Shown here piece after piece: positions 35,931-44,607 of a DNA stretch of 64,000 nucleotides (within the stretch, counting starts at the first letter, position 1; every line of letters starts with the position of its first letter). Position numbers and translations under genes: made by a program. Source of the stretch: Chondrinema litorale (lineage in GTDB: Bacteria; Bacteroidota; Bacteroidia; Cytophagales; Flammeovirgaceae); the NCBI RefSeq assembly GCF_026250525.1, contig NZ_CP111043.1:4601001-4665000 (forward strand). Direction: 5' to 3'. The notes beneath the pieces are model-generated. The model was given only the letters and a program-made list of their open reading frames with translations, made no database searches and had not been told where the DNA came from.

Positions 35931-37001
35931 TTATAATGTATCTACATTATTTAGGTCTTCAAAAGCTTTTTTCAATCTTGCATTGAAAGAAAGCTCTGCT
36001 TTTCTTAACCAAACTCTAGGGTCATAGAATTTTTTGTTTGGAGAATCATCTCCTTCTGGGTTACCAATTTGTGTTTGAAGATATCCTTCTTTGTCTTGGT
36101 AGTAGTCTTTAATTCCTTCCCAGAATGCCCACTGTTGGTCAGTATCAATATTCATTTTGATTACACCGTAAGAAATAGCTTCTCTAATTTCTTCTACTGT
36201 AGAACCAGAACCACCGTGGAATACAAAGTCGATTTCTCTGTCACCTACGCTGTATTTTTCTTTGATATAATCTTGAGAGTTTTTAAGAATTACAGGAGTT
36301 AACTTTACGTTACCTGGCTTGTAAACTCCATGAACGTTACCAAAAGCCGCTGCAATTGTAAAACGATCACTCACTTTCTTTAATTCTTCGTAAGCATACG
36401 CAACTTCTTCTGGTTGAGTGTAAAGCTTAGAGCTATCTATGTCTGTGTTGTCTACACCATCTTCTTCACCACCAGTAACACCTAATTCAATCTCAAGTGT
36501 CATATCCATTTTGCTCATACGCTCAAGATATTTTTTACATACCTCAATGTTTTCTTCGATAGACTCTTCAGAAAGGTCGATCATGTGTGAGCTGAAAAGA
36601 GATTTTCCGTGAACCTTATAAAATTCTTCGCCTGCATCTAACATACCATCTAACCATGGAAGTAATTTTTTTGCACAGTGGTCAGTATGAAGGATAGCTA
36701 CTACACCATATTTTTCAGCCATCATATGCACATGGTGAGCACCTGATACTGCACCAGCTATAGATGCCTGTTGGTTTTCATTTGATAGTCCTTTTCCAGC
36801 ATAAAACTGTGCTCCACCATTTGAAAATTGAACCATTACAGGAGAATTTAAATCTCTAGCTGTTTCTAAAACACCATTAATAGTATTAGTACCTGTAACA
36901 TTTACGGCTGGAAGGGCGAATCCTTTCTCTTTTGCATATGCGAAAATTTTCTGCACTTCGTCTCCAGTAGCCACACCGGGTTTTATATCTAATTTGCTCA
37001 T
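35931..37001 (-). CDS. fbaA: Class II fructose-bisphosphate aldolase
   Basis: 356 residues from the Met at 37001 (MSKLDIKPGVATGDEV), where homology starts; 23 more codons are open upstream but unlikely. Zinc-binding and catalytic segments include HTDHCAKKLLPWLDG, SSHMIDLSEE, ELGVTGGEEDGVD, AAFGNVHGVYKPGN and FVFHGGSGS. It cleaves fructose 1,6-bisphosphate in glycolysis and makes it in gluconeogenesis. Monocistronic, with its own terminator. Confidence 0.95.
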   Translation of the reverse strand: MSKLDIKPGVATGDEVQKIFAYAKEKGFALPAVNVTGTNTINGVLETARDLNSPVMVQFSNGGAQFYAGKGLSNENQQASIAGAVSGAHHVHMMAEKYGVVAILHTDHCAKKLLPWLDGMLDAGEEFYKVHGKSLFSSHMIDLSEESIEENIEVCKKYLERMSKMDMTLEIELGVTGGEEDGVDNTDIDSSKLYTQPEEVAYAYEELKKVSDRFTIAAAFGNVHGVYKPGNVKLTPVILKNSQDYIKEKYSVGDREIDFVFHGGSGSTVEEIREAISYGVIKMNIDTDQQWAFWEGIKDYYQDKEGYLQTQIGNPEGDDSPNKKFYDPRVWLRKAELSFNARLKKAFEDLNNVDTL

Positions 37002-37187
37002 TATTGAAAAAACGTTTATAATGTCTCTTTTGAATGCAAATATAAAACTATGCATCACAATTAAAACCAAACATTGTTTATATTACTGTTATCATTTTAC
37101 CTAAAAACTACTGCTTCATAAAATTTGCAATGGATTTTTTTACTAAATCAGTTAATATTGCACCCCAATAAAACAACTGTTTAGATA

Positions 37188-37793
37188 ATGATTTTATACG
37201 CGATACCTTTCATATCAGCAGCAATAGGTTGGTTTACAAATTATGTAGCAATTAAAATGCTCTTTCACCCACGTGAAGAAAAGGATTTTGGATTAGTGAA
37301 ATTTCATGGAATTTTCCCGAAACGGAAACCTGTTCTAGCTGAAAGGCTTGGTAGAATTGTAGCCAACGACTTGCTTTCTCCTCAGATTTTAAAAGATAGA
37401 ATTGATAATGATAATAATAGGACAAAACTGAAAACAGCTATTATGCTGCAAGTAGACGACTACCTCAAAACAAAGTTTAAAGAAAGCAACAAAATGTTTG
37501 CTATGTTTCTTAACGATAAGGTAATTGAGCAGCTAAAAGAAAGACTAGCAATTATGTTAGACGATCTCGTTCCACAAGTTATGCTTCAAATAAGTAATAA
37601 AGTAGAAGAGATTGATATTGAGAAGCTTGTGCACGACAGAGTAATCAATTTTTCTAATGAGAAGCTAGAAAACCTATTAATGTCGGTAATTAAGAAAGAA
37701 CTTAAGTTTATTGAATTAGCAGGGGCGATACTTGGTTTTATTATAGGCGTAATTCAAGTAGGAATTGTGTTTGCCGGAAATGCAATTCAGTAA
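37188..37793 (+). CDS. DUF445 family membrane protein
   Basis: 201 residues. The N-terminal segment ILYAIPFISAAIGWFTNYVAIKMLFHPREE is the family signature and spans the membrane. A second membrane helix is at the C-terminus (LAGAILGFIIGVIQVGIVFAG), with a helical soluble part between. The function of this widespread family is not defined. It lies 35 bases before bcp, so the two may be co-transcribed. Confidence 0.88.
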   Translation: MILYAIPFISAAIGWFTNYVAIKMLFHPREEKDFGLVKFHGIFPKRKPVLAERLGRIVANDLLSPQILKDRIDNDNNRTKLKTAIMLQVDDYLKTKFKESNKMFAMFLNDKVIEQLKERLAIMLDDLVPQVMLQISNKVEEIDIEKLVHDRVINFSNEKLENLLMSVIKKELKFIELAGAILGFIIGVIQVGIVFAGNAIQ

Positions 37794-37828
37794 ATATTTA
37801 TCAAATACAATCAATAAAAAATAGTACA

Positions 37829-38278
37829 ATGGCACTAGAAATCGGACAAAAAGCTCCAGAATTCGAAGCAAAAGATCAAGATGGTAATACCATTAAATTA
37901 AGTGATTACAAAGGGGAAAAAGTAGTTTTATACTTTTATCCAAAAGATAATACTCCCGGTTGTACAGCTCAAGCTTGCAACTTAAGAGATAATTACGATG
38001 CGCTTATAAAGCAGGGGTATCAAGTAATTGGTGTAAGCTCAGACTCAGAAAAAAGTCATAAAAAATTTATTGAAAAACACGAGCTGCCTTTTCCACTCAT
38101 TGCAGATACTGAGAAAGAAGTACATAATTTATATGGCACTTGGGGAGAAAAAAATATGTACGGAAGAAAATATATGGGAACCTTCAGAACTACATTTGTA
38201 ATCGATGAAGAAGGAAACATCTCAGAAATAATTAAAAAGGTTAAAACAAAAGAACATACAGATCAAATTTTAGCCTGA
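37829..38278 (+). CDS. bcp: Thioredoxin-dependent thiol peroxidase (Bcp)
   Basis: 149 residues of the peroxiredoxin Bcp/PrxQ group. The peroxidatic Cys45 sits in DNTPGCTAQACNLRD and the resolving Cys50 five residues later, the typical atypical-two-Cys arrangement. It reduces hydroperoxides with electrons from thioredoxin in the cytosol. A terminator follows. Confidence 0.95.
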   Translation: MALEIGQKAPEFEAKDQDGNTIKLSDYKGEKVVLYFYPKDNTPGCTAQACNLRDNYDALIKQGYQVIGVSSDSEKSHKKFIEKHELPFPLIADTEKEVHNLYGTWGEKNMYGRKYMGTFRTTFVIDEEGNISEIIKKVKTKEHTDQILA

Positions 38279-38287
38279 TTTCATTTG

Positions 38288-38331
38288 GCTATTCTTAATT
38301 CTAAATAAGTTTAGTATTAAGAATAGCTTTT
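38288..38331 (+). terminator. Terminator of bcp
   Basis: A perfect 12-bp stem gctattcttaat / attaagaatagc with a 16-base loop and a T-rich tail, ten bases after the stop. Confidence 0.75.
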
Positions 38332-38343
38332 AATTTATACTCT

Positions 38344-38844
38344 ATGAAGATAGTAAAAGCACTGTGGATATTTAGTTTTTTGGGTTGTTTTGGAGTAATT
38401 GTACTAACATATGCTCATTTACCATTAACCGTAAGCATTGGTGAGGTTGAAAGTGATGCTTTAGTAATTAGCAAAGACGCCTATTTTTATTACTCAACCG
38501 GAATATTATTATTATTTAATATTCTGCTAAACATTATTGGCAAAGTTATTCAGTATGTTCCTACTCAAGGAATTATTATACCCAATAAAAAACTATGGCT
38601 TACTAATATAAATACGATTAAAGAACTATTCTTTCTTGTAAAAAGCTGGGTTAGAGGATTAGCATTTATTTCTAATCTATTTTTAAGTGTAGTTATTGGT
38701 ATTGTTTACGATATGAACTCTAGAGGACATTTCGTACTAGGCTGGGTATTATATATTATTGCAGGATTAGCAATATTTTGGATCACATACTTTTTTGTAT
38801 TATTCCTTTCAAAACCTTCTCACTTAAAAAAAGAGTTTTCTTGA
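38344..38844 (+). CDS. Four-helix membrane protein, unknown
   Basis: 166 residues with four hydrophobic segments at about 5-27, 48-70, 102-123 and 130-155. No family is recognised. It is read in the same direction as bcp and the dipeptidase gene but lies between a terminator and a long gap, so it is probably its own unit. Confidence 0.75.
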   Translation: MKIVKALWIFSFLGCFGVIVLTYAHLPLTVSIGEVESDALVISKDAYFYYSTGILLLFNILLNIIGKVIQYVPTQGIIIPNKKLWLTNINTIKELFFLVKSWVRGLAFISNLFLSVVIGIVYDMNSRGHFVLGWVLYIIAGLAIFWITYFFVLFLSKPSHLKKEFS

Positions 38845-38980
38845 GAAATACTTATATTTGAAACACCTTCCAATATACACTTACCAATTATAGATTAATG
38901 GCATTTATATATCTATCTGCACGGTAGAGATAATGCTTTTTGTATCTATCTCTTTCTCTATTTATTAAACTGAAATAACA

Positions 38981-40234
38981 ATGAATATCAGATCATTACT
39001 GTTTATCCCGATTGTAGCTGCTTTTTTGTATTCATGCGGACAAAAACAAGCTGAAACAGAAGTAGCAAAAGAACCTACCATTGAAGATGCGCAAGCATTA
39101 GCTAAAAAGTATATCATTACCGACGGACACGTAGATTTACCATTTAGATTGGTAGTTCAAATGTTCAGGTTCCAAAAAATAATGGATGATGTTTCACAAA
39201 AAACTGATGGTAATTTTGATTATGTAAAAGCAAAAGAAGGTGGTTTAGATGCTCCTTTTATGTCTATTTACATTCCTTCTTCTAGACAAAAAGATGGCAC
39301 TGCTAAAGTTTTAGCAGATTCCTTAATAGATATTGTAGAAAACATTCCTGCTCAATATCCAGATAAATTTGCACTTGCAAAAACACCAGAAGATGTAAAA
39401 GCTAATTTCGAAAAAGGCTTAATTTCTTTACCAATGGGTATGGAAAATGGTGCGCCTATTATGGACGATATCTCGAATGTTGAATACTTCTATAATAGAG
39501 GAATTAGATACATCACTTTAACACATGGTAAAGACAACCAGATTTGTGACTCTTCTTACGATACCACTTATGTGTGGAATGGCTTAAGCCCATTTGGTGA
39601 AGATGTAGTACAAGAAATGAACAAAGTTGGTATAATGGTAGATGTTTCTCACATCTCAGATAGCACTTTTTATGATGTAATGAAAATTACTAAAGCTCCT
39701 GTAATTGCTTCTCACTCTTCTTGCAGAGAATTTACACCAGATTTCGAGAGAAATATGAATGACGACATGATCAAAGAATTGGGTAAAAACGGTGGAGTTA
39801 TTCAAATAAACTTTGGTTCAACATTCTTAGATGGCGCTTTACAAGAAAAAAGTAAAGCAAATAGAGAGAAAGTTAGAGCTTATGCAGAAGAAAATGGATT
39901 AGAAAGAGGTGATTCTGCTTTAGTAGAATACACTAAGCAAGTAAATGCAGAAAATAACCCATATTCAGATGTTCAAAAAGTGGCAGACCACATCGATCAT
40001 GTAGTTAAACTTGCTGGTATCGACCATGTTGGTTTAGGATCTGATTTTGATGGAGTAGGAGACTCTTTACCAGAAGGTTTAAAAGATGTTTCTCAATACC
40101 CTAACTTAATTTTAGAATTATTAAAAAGAGGTTATTCTGAAGAAGATATAGAAAAAGTTTGTTATAAAAACGTATTCCGTGTTTGGAGTGAAGTAAGCCA
40201 AGTTGCATCTGATCTTCAGAAAGAATCTGTATAA
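38981..40234 (+). CDS. Lipoprotein dipeptidase, renal dipeptidase (M19) family
   Basis: 417 residues. The N-terminus MNIRSLLFIPIVAAFLYSCGQ has a lipobox with Cys at residue 19, so a membrane-anchored lipoprotein is likely. The M19 metal-binding motif is DGHVDLPFR, followed by EDVVQEMNKVGIMVDVSHIS, IASHSSCREF and the C-terminal DHVGLGSDFDG. It cleaves dipeptides using two zinc ions. A TATATTTG box at 38853-38860 lies about 120 bases upstream. It may work with the secreted and periplasmic S9 peptidases elsewhere in the window. Confidence 0.93.
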   Translation: MNIRSLLFIPIVAAFLYSCGQKQAETEVAKEPTIEDAQALAKKYIITDGHVDLPFRLVVQMFRFQKIMDDVSQKTDGNFDYVKAKEGGLDAPFMSIYIPSSRQKDGTAKVLADSLIDIVENIPAQYPDKFALAKTPEDVKANFEKGLISLPMGMENGAPIMDDISNVEYFYNRGIRYITLTHGKDNQICDSSYDTTYVWNGLSPFGEDVVQEMNKVGIMVDVSHISDSTFYDVMKITKAPVIASHSSCREFTPDFERNMNDDMIKELGKNGGVIQINFGSTFLDGALQEKSKANREKVRAYAEENGLERGDSALVEYTKQVNAENNPYSDVQKVADHIDHVVKLAGIDHVGLGSDFDGVGDSLPEGLKDVSQYPNLILELLKRGYSEEDIEKVCYKNVFRVWSEVSQVASDLQKESV

Positions 40235-40289
40235 ATATTACATTCTATTATTATAGCCTAATCACTTTAACGCAATTCATTTTTTATCG

Positions 40290-40297
40290 TATATTTG
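40290..40297 (+). promoter_or_regulatory. -7 box (TATATTTG) before the 41-residue frame
   Basis: An exact TAnnTTTG match 42 bases upstream of the ATG at 40340. No TTG element with correct spacing is present. Confidence 0.4.
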
Positions 40298-40339
40298 ATA
40301 AAACTTACATCAAGAAATTTTATCTAAATAACATAAATA

Positions 40340-40465
40340 ATGAATAACTCATCAAACGACTTCTTAATTATTAAAGGAAAAGGACTTCATGATTTCAGTG
40401 TAAGACCAATTGTTAAGGAAAACTTACCTGAGTCAAAAAGAAAAAACTCAAATAAAAAAGCCTGA
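40340..40465 (+). CDS. Small frame (41 residues) ending in a terminator
   Basis: A 41-codon frame, MNNSSNDFLIIKGKGLHDFS, then a basic tail ESKRKNSNKKA. A -7 box lies upstream and the stop codon is within the left arm of an intrinsic terminator, so a short transcript covering just this frame is plausible. It is basic, without a membrane segment. No relatives recognised; a non-coding small RNA is the alternative. Confidence 0.45.
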   Translation: MNNSSNDFLIIKGKGLHDFSVRPIVKENLPESKRKNSNKKA

Positions 40466-40496
40466 ATGATTTAACATTAACATTCAGGCTTTTTTT
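40455..40496 (+). terminator. Terminator of the small 41-residue gene
   Basis: Perfect 15-bp stem aaaaaagcctgaatg / cattcaggctttttt around an 11-base loop, followed by more T. Confidence 0.85.
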
Positions 40497-40514
40497 ATGA
40501 CATAAATTTTGCTC

Positions 40515-41339
40515 TTATTTGTGAAAAACCAAAATCGGGTGCTCTGCTAATAGCGCCATTTTACGAGTAAGGCTGTCATGCGTTATTTGCTCTAGTAATC
40601 CTCTGTGTTTTGTAAGCATGGCCAGCATATCGCCATTATTTTTTTCCATATAATCTAAAATACCTTGCTCAACATCATCATAAACAACCTGCTCTAGTTT
40701 TACATCTAAATCATAATAGAACTCTTCGTATACATAATCTTGGTAAGTTTTAAAGACTTCTATCTTTGCCGGATTACCACTTTGGCTCACATGCAAAATA
40801 GTTAACTTAGCTCCAAGCATATTTGCAAAACCAAGTAATTCCGTAATGCTCTCATCATCTCCCTTTTGGTAATTGGTAGCATAAACAATGTTTTGAATTT
40901 CTGCATTATAATAGTCAGACGGAACGGCTAAAATAGGGCAGTTTATTTGATCGATAACATTTACAGTATTACTGCCGGTAACAAATTTACTCAGCTTATT
41001 GGCACCTTTAGTTCCCATTATAATGAGACCATACTCTTCTTTCTTCGAAATATTGGCAATACCATCAGCGAGATTAGCATTCTCAAGCACGTAATTGCAA
41101 GCTATGCTAAAATTCTCCCGTGTTTCTCTACATATCTTATCAATCGCTTGTTCTGCTTCAGATTTTTTTTCTAAAACTTCATCTGGGAGTAAATCATCTC
41201 TATTATCTGTAATTACAACTTCTGTAATTGCATGATAAATTGTTAGCGTACTGGCTGTTTGTCGGCAAAAACTGGCTGCATAATTTAATGCATTCAGAGA
41301 TGCTCCTTTGAGGTCAACAGGGCATAATATTTTTGTCAT
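40515..41339 (-). CDS. Universal stress protein with two UspA domains
   Basis: 274 residues as two tandem UspA-type domains. Domain 1 starts KILCPVDLKGASLNALNYAASF and ends with the nucleotide-binding IIMGTKGANKLSKFVTGSNTVNVIDQINCPILAVPSD. Domain 2 starts NIVYATNYQKGDDESITELLGFA and lacks a clear GxxGxxxxxxS loop (ML-TKHRGLLEQITHDSLTRKMALLAEHPILV). The double-domain form is common in Bacteroidota. Cytosolic, with a general stress role. Confidence 0.9.
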   Translation of the reverse strand: MTKILCPVDLKGASLNALNYAASFCRQTASTLTIYHAITEVVITDNRDDLLPDEVLEKKSEAEQAIDKICRETRENFSIACNYVLENANLADGIANISKKEEYGLIIMGTKGANKLSKFVTGSNTVNVIDQINCPILAVPSDYYNAEIQNIVYATNYQKGDDESITELLGFANMLGAKLTILHVSQSGNPAKIEVFKTYQDYVYEEFYYDLDVKLEQVVYDDVEQGILDYMEKNNGDMLAMLTKHRGLLEQITHDSLTRKMALLAEHPILVFHK

Positions 41340-41435
41340 GATTCAATCTCGTTTTTCTTAAAAATATCGAATTAAACAGTCATAATCAATGATATTATTA
41401 CTACAGAATTATGATGGAAATCATTCAAAAATGAA

Positions 41436-41837
41436 TTACTCTGGTTTTATGTCTGATAAATCTCCTAACTGAATGTTTAGTGCATTTACAGAAATTTGTA
41501 TTTCCCAAACAGATAAAGCCAATGATATCATAAGCAAAACTAAACTTATACCAAATACTATTTGTCCGATAAGCAACAATCCAGCGTATAAAAGAAACAT
41601 ACATAATACGCATATAAACAAGCTAGAAATACCCAATGCTTGCATATTTCTGATAAGTATAAGTCTAAGTTTTAAGTTTTTAATTTGTCCATAGAGCATT
41701 TTATCTCTATCTTTTTTGTACTTAGCGTGTAAATCTCTAATAAGTGACGCTATCGCTAAAAAACGATTAGTATATGCCAACAATAGCAATGATATCGCTG
41801 GAAATAATAGTGCTGGTGTAGTTAAAGATATATCCAT
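41436..41837 (-). CDS. DUF2721 membrane protein
   Basis: 133 residues with three hydrophobic segments: LTTPALLFPAISLLLLAYTNRFLAIASLIR, GISSLFICVLCMFLLYAGLL and IVFGISLVLLMISLALSVWEIQIS. The pattern fits DUF2721. Function unknown. It is divergent from murI, 44 bases apart, so the two promoters overlap. Confidence 0.8.
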   Translation of the reverse strand: MDISLTTPALLFPAISLLLLAYTNRFLAIASLIRDLHAKYKKDRDKMLYGQIKNLKLRLILIRNMQALGISSLFICVLCMFLLYAGLLLIGQIVFGISLVLLMISLALSVWEIQISVNALNIQLGDLSDIKPE

Positions 41838-41881
41838 TTTTTATTGATATTTGAGACTGCAAGTTAAAATTGATTTTGTAA

Positions 41882-42679
41882 ATGTCTGAATTACCCATAG
41901 GAATTTTTGACTCTGGAGTAGGGGGGCTCACCGTTTGGAAAGCGGTGAGAGATTTACTGCCCAATGAAAATTTAATTTATCTGGCAGATCAAAAAAATTG
42001 CCCTTATGGAATTAAGCCAGAATCTGAAATTCAGCAACATACCGAAAATGCTGTTAAATATTTACTCGAACAGTCTTGTAAATTGATTGTAATAGCCTGT
42101 AATACAGCCACAGCCGTTGCTATAGATTATTTGAGAGAAAATTACAATACCATATTTGTAGGGTTAGAACCCGCAGTTAAACCCGCAGCTTTGTCAACTA
42201 AAACAGGTGCCATTGGTGTATTAGCCACAGAAAATACTTTAAAAGGGAATCATTATTTGCGTACAGTTTCACAATATGGGAAAAACATAACTGTAAACGC
42301 AGTTGCTGGAAATGGGCTCGTAGAACTGATTGAATCTAGTCAGACTGATTCTACTGAAATGAAAGAATTATTAGTGAAATACCTGAATGTAATTGATTAT
42401 AGAAATATTGATCACATTGTTTTGGGTTGTACACATTATCCATTTATAAAAAATAATATACAGGAGTTGTGCGGAAATCACATCGAAATTATCGATTCTT
42501 CGAATGCTGTAGCCAAGCAATGCAAAAACCTCTTAGCACAAAATGGTTTATTAAATACAGATTCAAGTAATGCTTTAAATCATTTTTATTCTACAGCAAA
42601 AATTGATAAACTCAGAGAATTTATACCTAAAGTAACTTATATAAAAGAGACTGAAATTCAACAAGTTACCATTAAATAA
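41882..42679 (+). CDS. murI: Glutamate racemase
   Basis: 265 residues. It makes D-glutamate for peptidoglycan. The catalytic pair is Cys in IACNTATA and Cys in LGCTHYP, with DSGVGGLTV near the N-terminus and LEPAVKPAA in the middle. The gene for a membrane PH-like protein starts six bases after its stop. Confidence 0.95.
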   Translation: MSELPIGIFDSGVGGLTVWKAVRDLLPNENLIYLADQKNCPYGIKPESEIQQHTENAVKYLLEQSCKLIVIACNTATAVAIDYLRENYNTIFVGLEPAVKPAALSTKTGAIGVLATENTLKGNHYLRTVSQYGKNITVNAVAGNGLVELIESSQTDSTEMKELLVKYLNVIDYRNIDHIVLGCTHYPFIKNNIQELCGNHIEIIDSSNAVAKQCKNLLAQNGLLNTDSSNALNHFYSTAKIDKLREFIPKVTYIKETEIQQVTIK

Positions 42680-42685
42680 AATCAA

Positions 42686-43303
42686 TTGACAATTCTTTTT
42701 TTACTATCTGGCTTTGGGATCGTGTTAATCACATTAACTATACTTTGCATATCAGATAAAGTTAAGACACGCTCGACACACACATATATCTTAAAACTAA
42801 ATTATACTAGATCTATACTAGCGCTATATTCTGTTGTTTTCTGCTTTTTATTTATCTTATCTTTATTTGTTCATTTTATAGAAGAAAAAACCGTAGTTGC
42901 ATTTTTTAGTTTTGTTACAATCAGTATTCTGTTTTTAATTCCAGCAGCAATAGCTATCATTTATTTCTACCAATATTATCAAATTGAAAAAAATAGGACT
43001 GTTACTATAGACAGAGTTAAGAAACTGATAGAAATAACTAGAGAAAATCAAACTCACATTTTTAGCTACAATGACATTACTAATGTTGAATTATATAAAA
43101 GTGGTCTTAATAAGTCACCATTAGCATATTTTACAATAGCCGTTCTTAATACCAAAAACAATGAAAAAATTGCACTCACGTCAATCACTGTTGGTGAATC
43201 TAAGCTTGAAAGAATAATGAATGAGTTATTTATTGTTGAAAATCACATCAAATACTTTAGATTTCTATCAAAAGACGAAGTGGAAATACTTAAAAAATAC
43301 TAG
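42686..43303 (+). CDS. Membrane protein with PH-like soluble domain, TTG start
   Basis: 205 residues. Three hydrophobic segments lie at about 1-22, 43-68 and 72-97. The C-terminal half (VTIDRVKKLIEITRENQTHIFSYNDITNVELYKSG ... KIALTSI) reads like a bacterial PH-like domain. The frame begins with TTG six bases after the murI stop; no ATG is available before the first membrane segment, so translation coupled to murI is likely. Function unknown. Confidence 0.65.
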   Translation: MTILFLLSGFGIVLITLTILCISDKVKTRSTHTYILKLNYTRSILALYSVVFCFLFILSLFVHFIEEKTVVAFFSFVTISILFLIPAAIAIIYFYQYYQIEKNRTVTIDRVKKLIEITRENQTHIFSYNDITNVELYKSGLNKSPLAYFTIAVLNTKNNEKIALTSITVGESKLERIMNELFIVENHIKYFRFLSKDEVEILKKY

Positions 43304-43379
43304 ACAAAATCATATTATTTCCATACTCGTTCTAATCTAATTAAAATGTTATAATTTATGTTATGTTAAGTAGAAAATT

Positions 43380-44453
43380 CTATTCTTTATCCAACAACTT
43401 CTCTATTAGTCTAATTCTTAGATTTATTTCTTCTCTGTATTTTTTCTCATTTACGTTGTTGTACAATTCTTTTGCTCTTTCTAAATATTTCTTTGCAGAT
43501 TTTTTTACCTGATTACCATCTTTATCATCGTCTATCAAATACTTTGAAGCAGTGGCTACTTCAAATAAAGAATTGGCTAATTCAATTCGTTCGTAATCAT
43601 TAATTGGCTGTATTTCTTCTAAAATATTTGATGCTTGTTTTATCTCTGCTTCGTAAACATAATTCTGTCCTAAAAGAATTAATATCTCACTATTATTATC
43701 TGCGTAATATTCACTGTCTAAAATTGTCTTTCTAGCAGTTTCATATTCTTTAGTTCTTTGTAGAGACTTAATTCTTTCTGCAAAATAATTCTTGCTTTTG
43801 TCTTTAAAAATACCTTCTGAAATTGCACATAGTCTAATTACATCTTTGTGGTTTTCTCTCTGCTTTTCTAATTCTATTAATTTTAAAAAGATATTTTCTC
43901 TGTAATAACCAGAATCTACCAAGCGATAATAATTTTCTAAAACCAATGTGTTTTTATTGAGTTTTTCGGCAGCTTGTCCGGTATAGATATATGCATTAAG
44001 ATCATCTGGGTAAATTTGCTTTGCTTTATCACAAAAAGTAATAACATTAGAATATTCTCCCCTATCGTAGTAATCGAGCGCTTTTTTTAGATAATTTTTC
44101 CATATCTGATCCAAATATTCAGTGCTATTTTTGTAATAAGAAGAGTTTATTGTCTCAATTACTCTAACTCGCTCAAAACTTTCTTTGGCATCATCATAAT
44201 AAGCCAAATAATTATTTAGGTTAGATAGTGATTCATCGGCAAGTTTCATTGAGATTTCACCTTTTCTAAACCATGCTTCTGCAGAATTTTTATATTCTTC
44301 AAACATTAAAGCAGAATCTAATACATTTCTGGCTTCTAGATGTTGTCTGTTAGAAAGGTGAAAAAGTGCTCTTTGATAGATATTTTGCTGAGAAAATGCA
44401 GGTATTAATGAAATTAGTATTAAGCCTAGCGTAGTTGTGATAATCTGTTTCAT
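43380..44453 (-). CDS. Exported TPR protein
   Basis: 357 residues with a signal peptide (TTLGLILISLIPAFSQ) followed by about seven tetratricopeptide-like repeats, such as AEAWFRKGEISMKLADES, LKKALDYYDRGEYSNVITFCDKAKQIYPDDLNAYIYTGQAAEKL and EILILLGQNYVYEAEIKQASNIL. Probably a periplasmic scaffold. It is downstream of pgk on the same strand but separated by a terminator. Confidence 0.85.
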   Translation of the reverse strand: MKQIITTTLGLILISLIPAFSQQNIYQRALFHLSNRQHLEARNVLDSALMFEEYKNSAEAWFRKGEISMKLADESLSNLNNYLAYYDDAKESFERVRVIETINSSYYKNSTEYLDQIWKNYLKKALDYYDRGEYSNVITFCDKAKQIYPDDLNAYIYTGQAAEKLNKNTLVLENYYRLVDSGYYRENIFLKLIELEKQRENHKDVIRLCAISEGIFKDKSKNYFAERIKSLQRTKEYETARKTILDSEYYADNNSEILILLGQNYVYEAEIKQASNILEEIQPINDYERIELANSLFEVATASKYLIDDDKDGNQVKKSAKKYLERAKELYNNVNEKKYREEINLRIRLIEKLLDKE

Positions 44454-44550
44454 CTAAAAAAATATGTTAGAGGTTAAGGATGCCCGTTTTATTTGTAAGT
44501 GTTGTCTATTATATCAACATCCTCTGTTTTTCATTGTTTTCAGATGAACG

Positions 44551-44581
44551 AAAAAAGGGCTTACATCATCTGTAAACCCTT
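44551..44581 (-). terminator. Terminator of pgk
   Basis: On the minus strand the stem aagggtttac / gtaagccctt with one mismatch and a seven-base loop is followed by a T run. Confidence 0.8.
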
Positions 44582-44607
44582 CTTATAATCATAATTTTTT
44601 ATGATGC

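Noticed and set aside
37002..37070. 23-codon extension of the aldolase
   Set aside because: Homology begins at MSKLD; the extension is hydrophobic and not family-like.
41425..41613. 62-codon frame overlapping DUF2721
   Set aside because: Out-of-frame overlap with a membrane protein gene; no start context or family.
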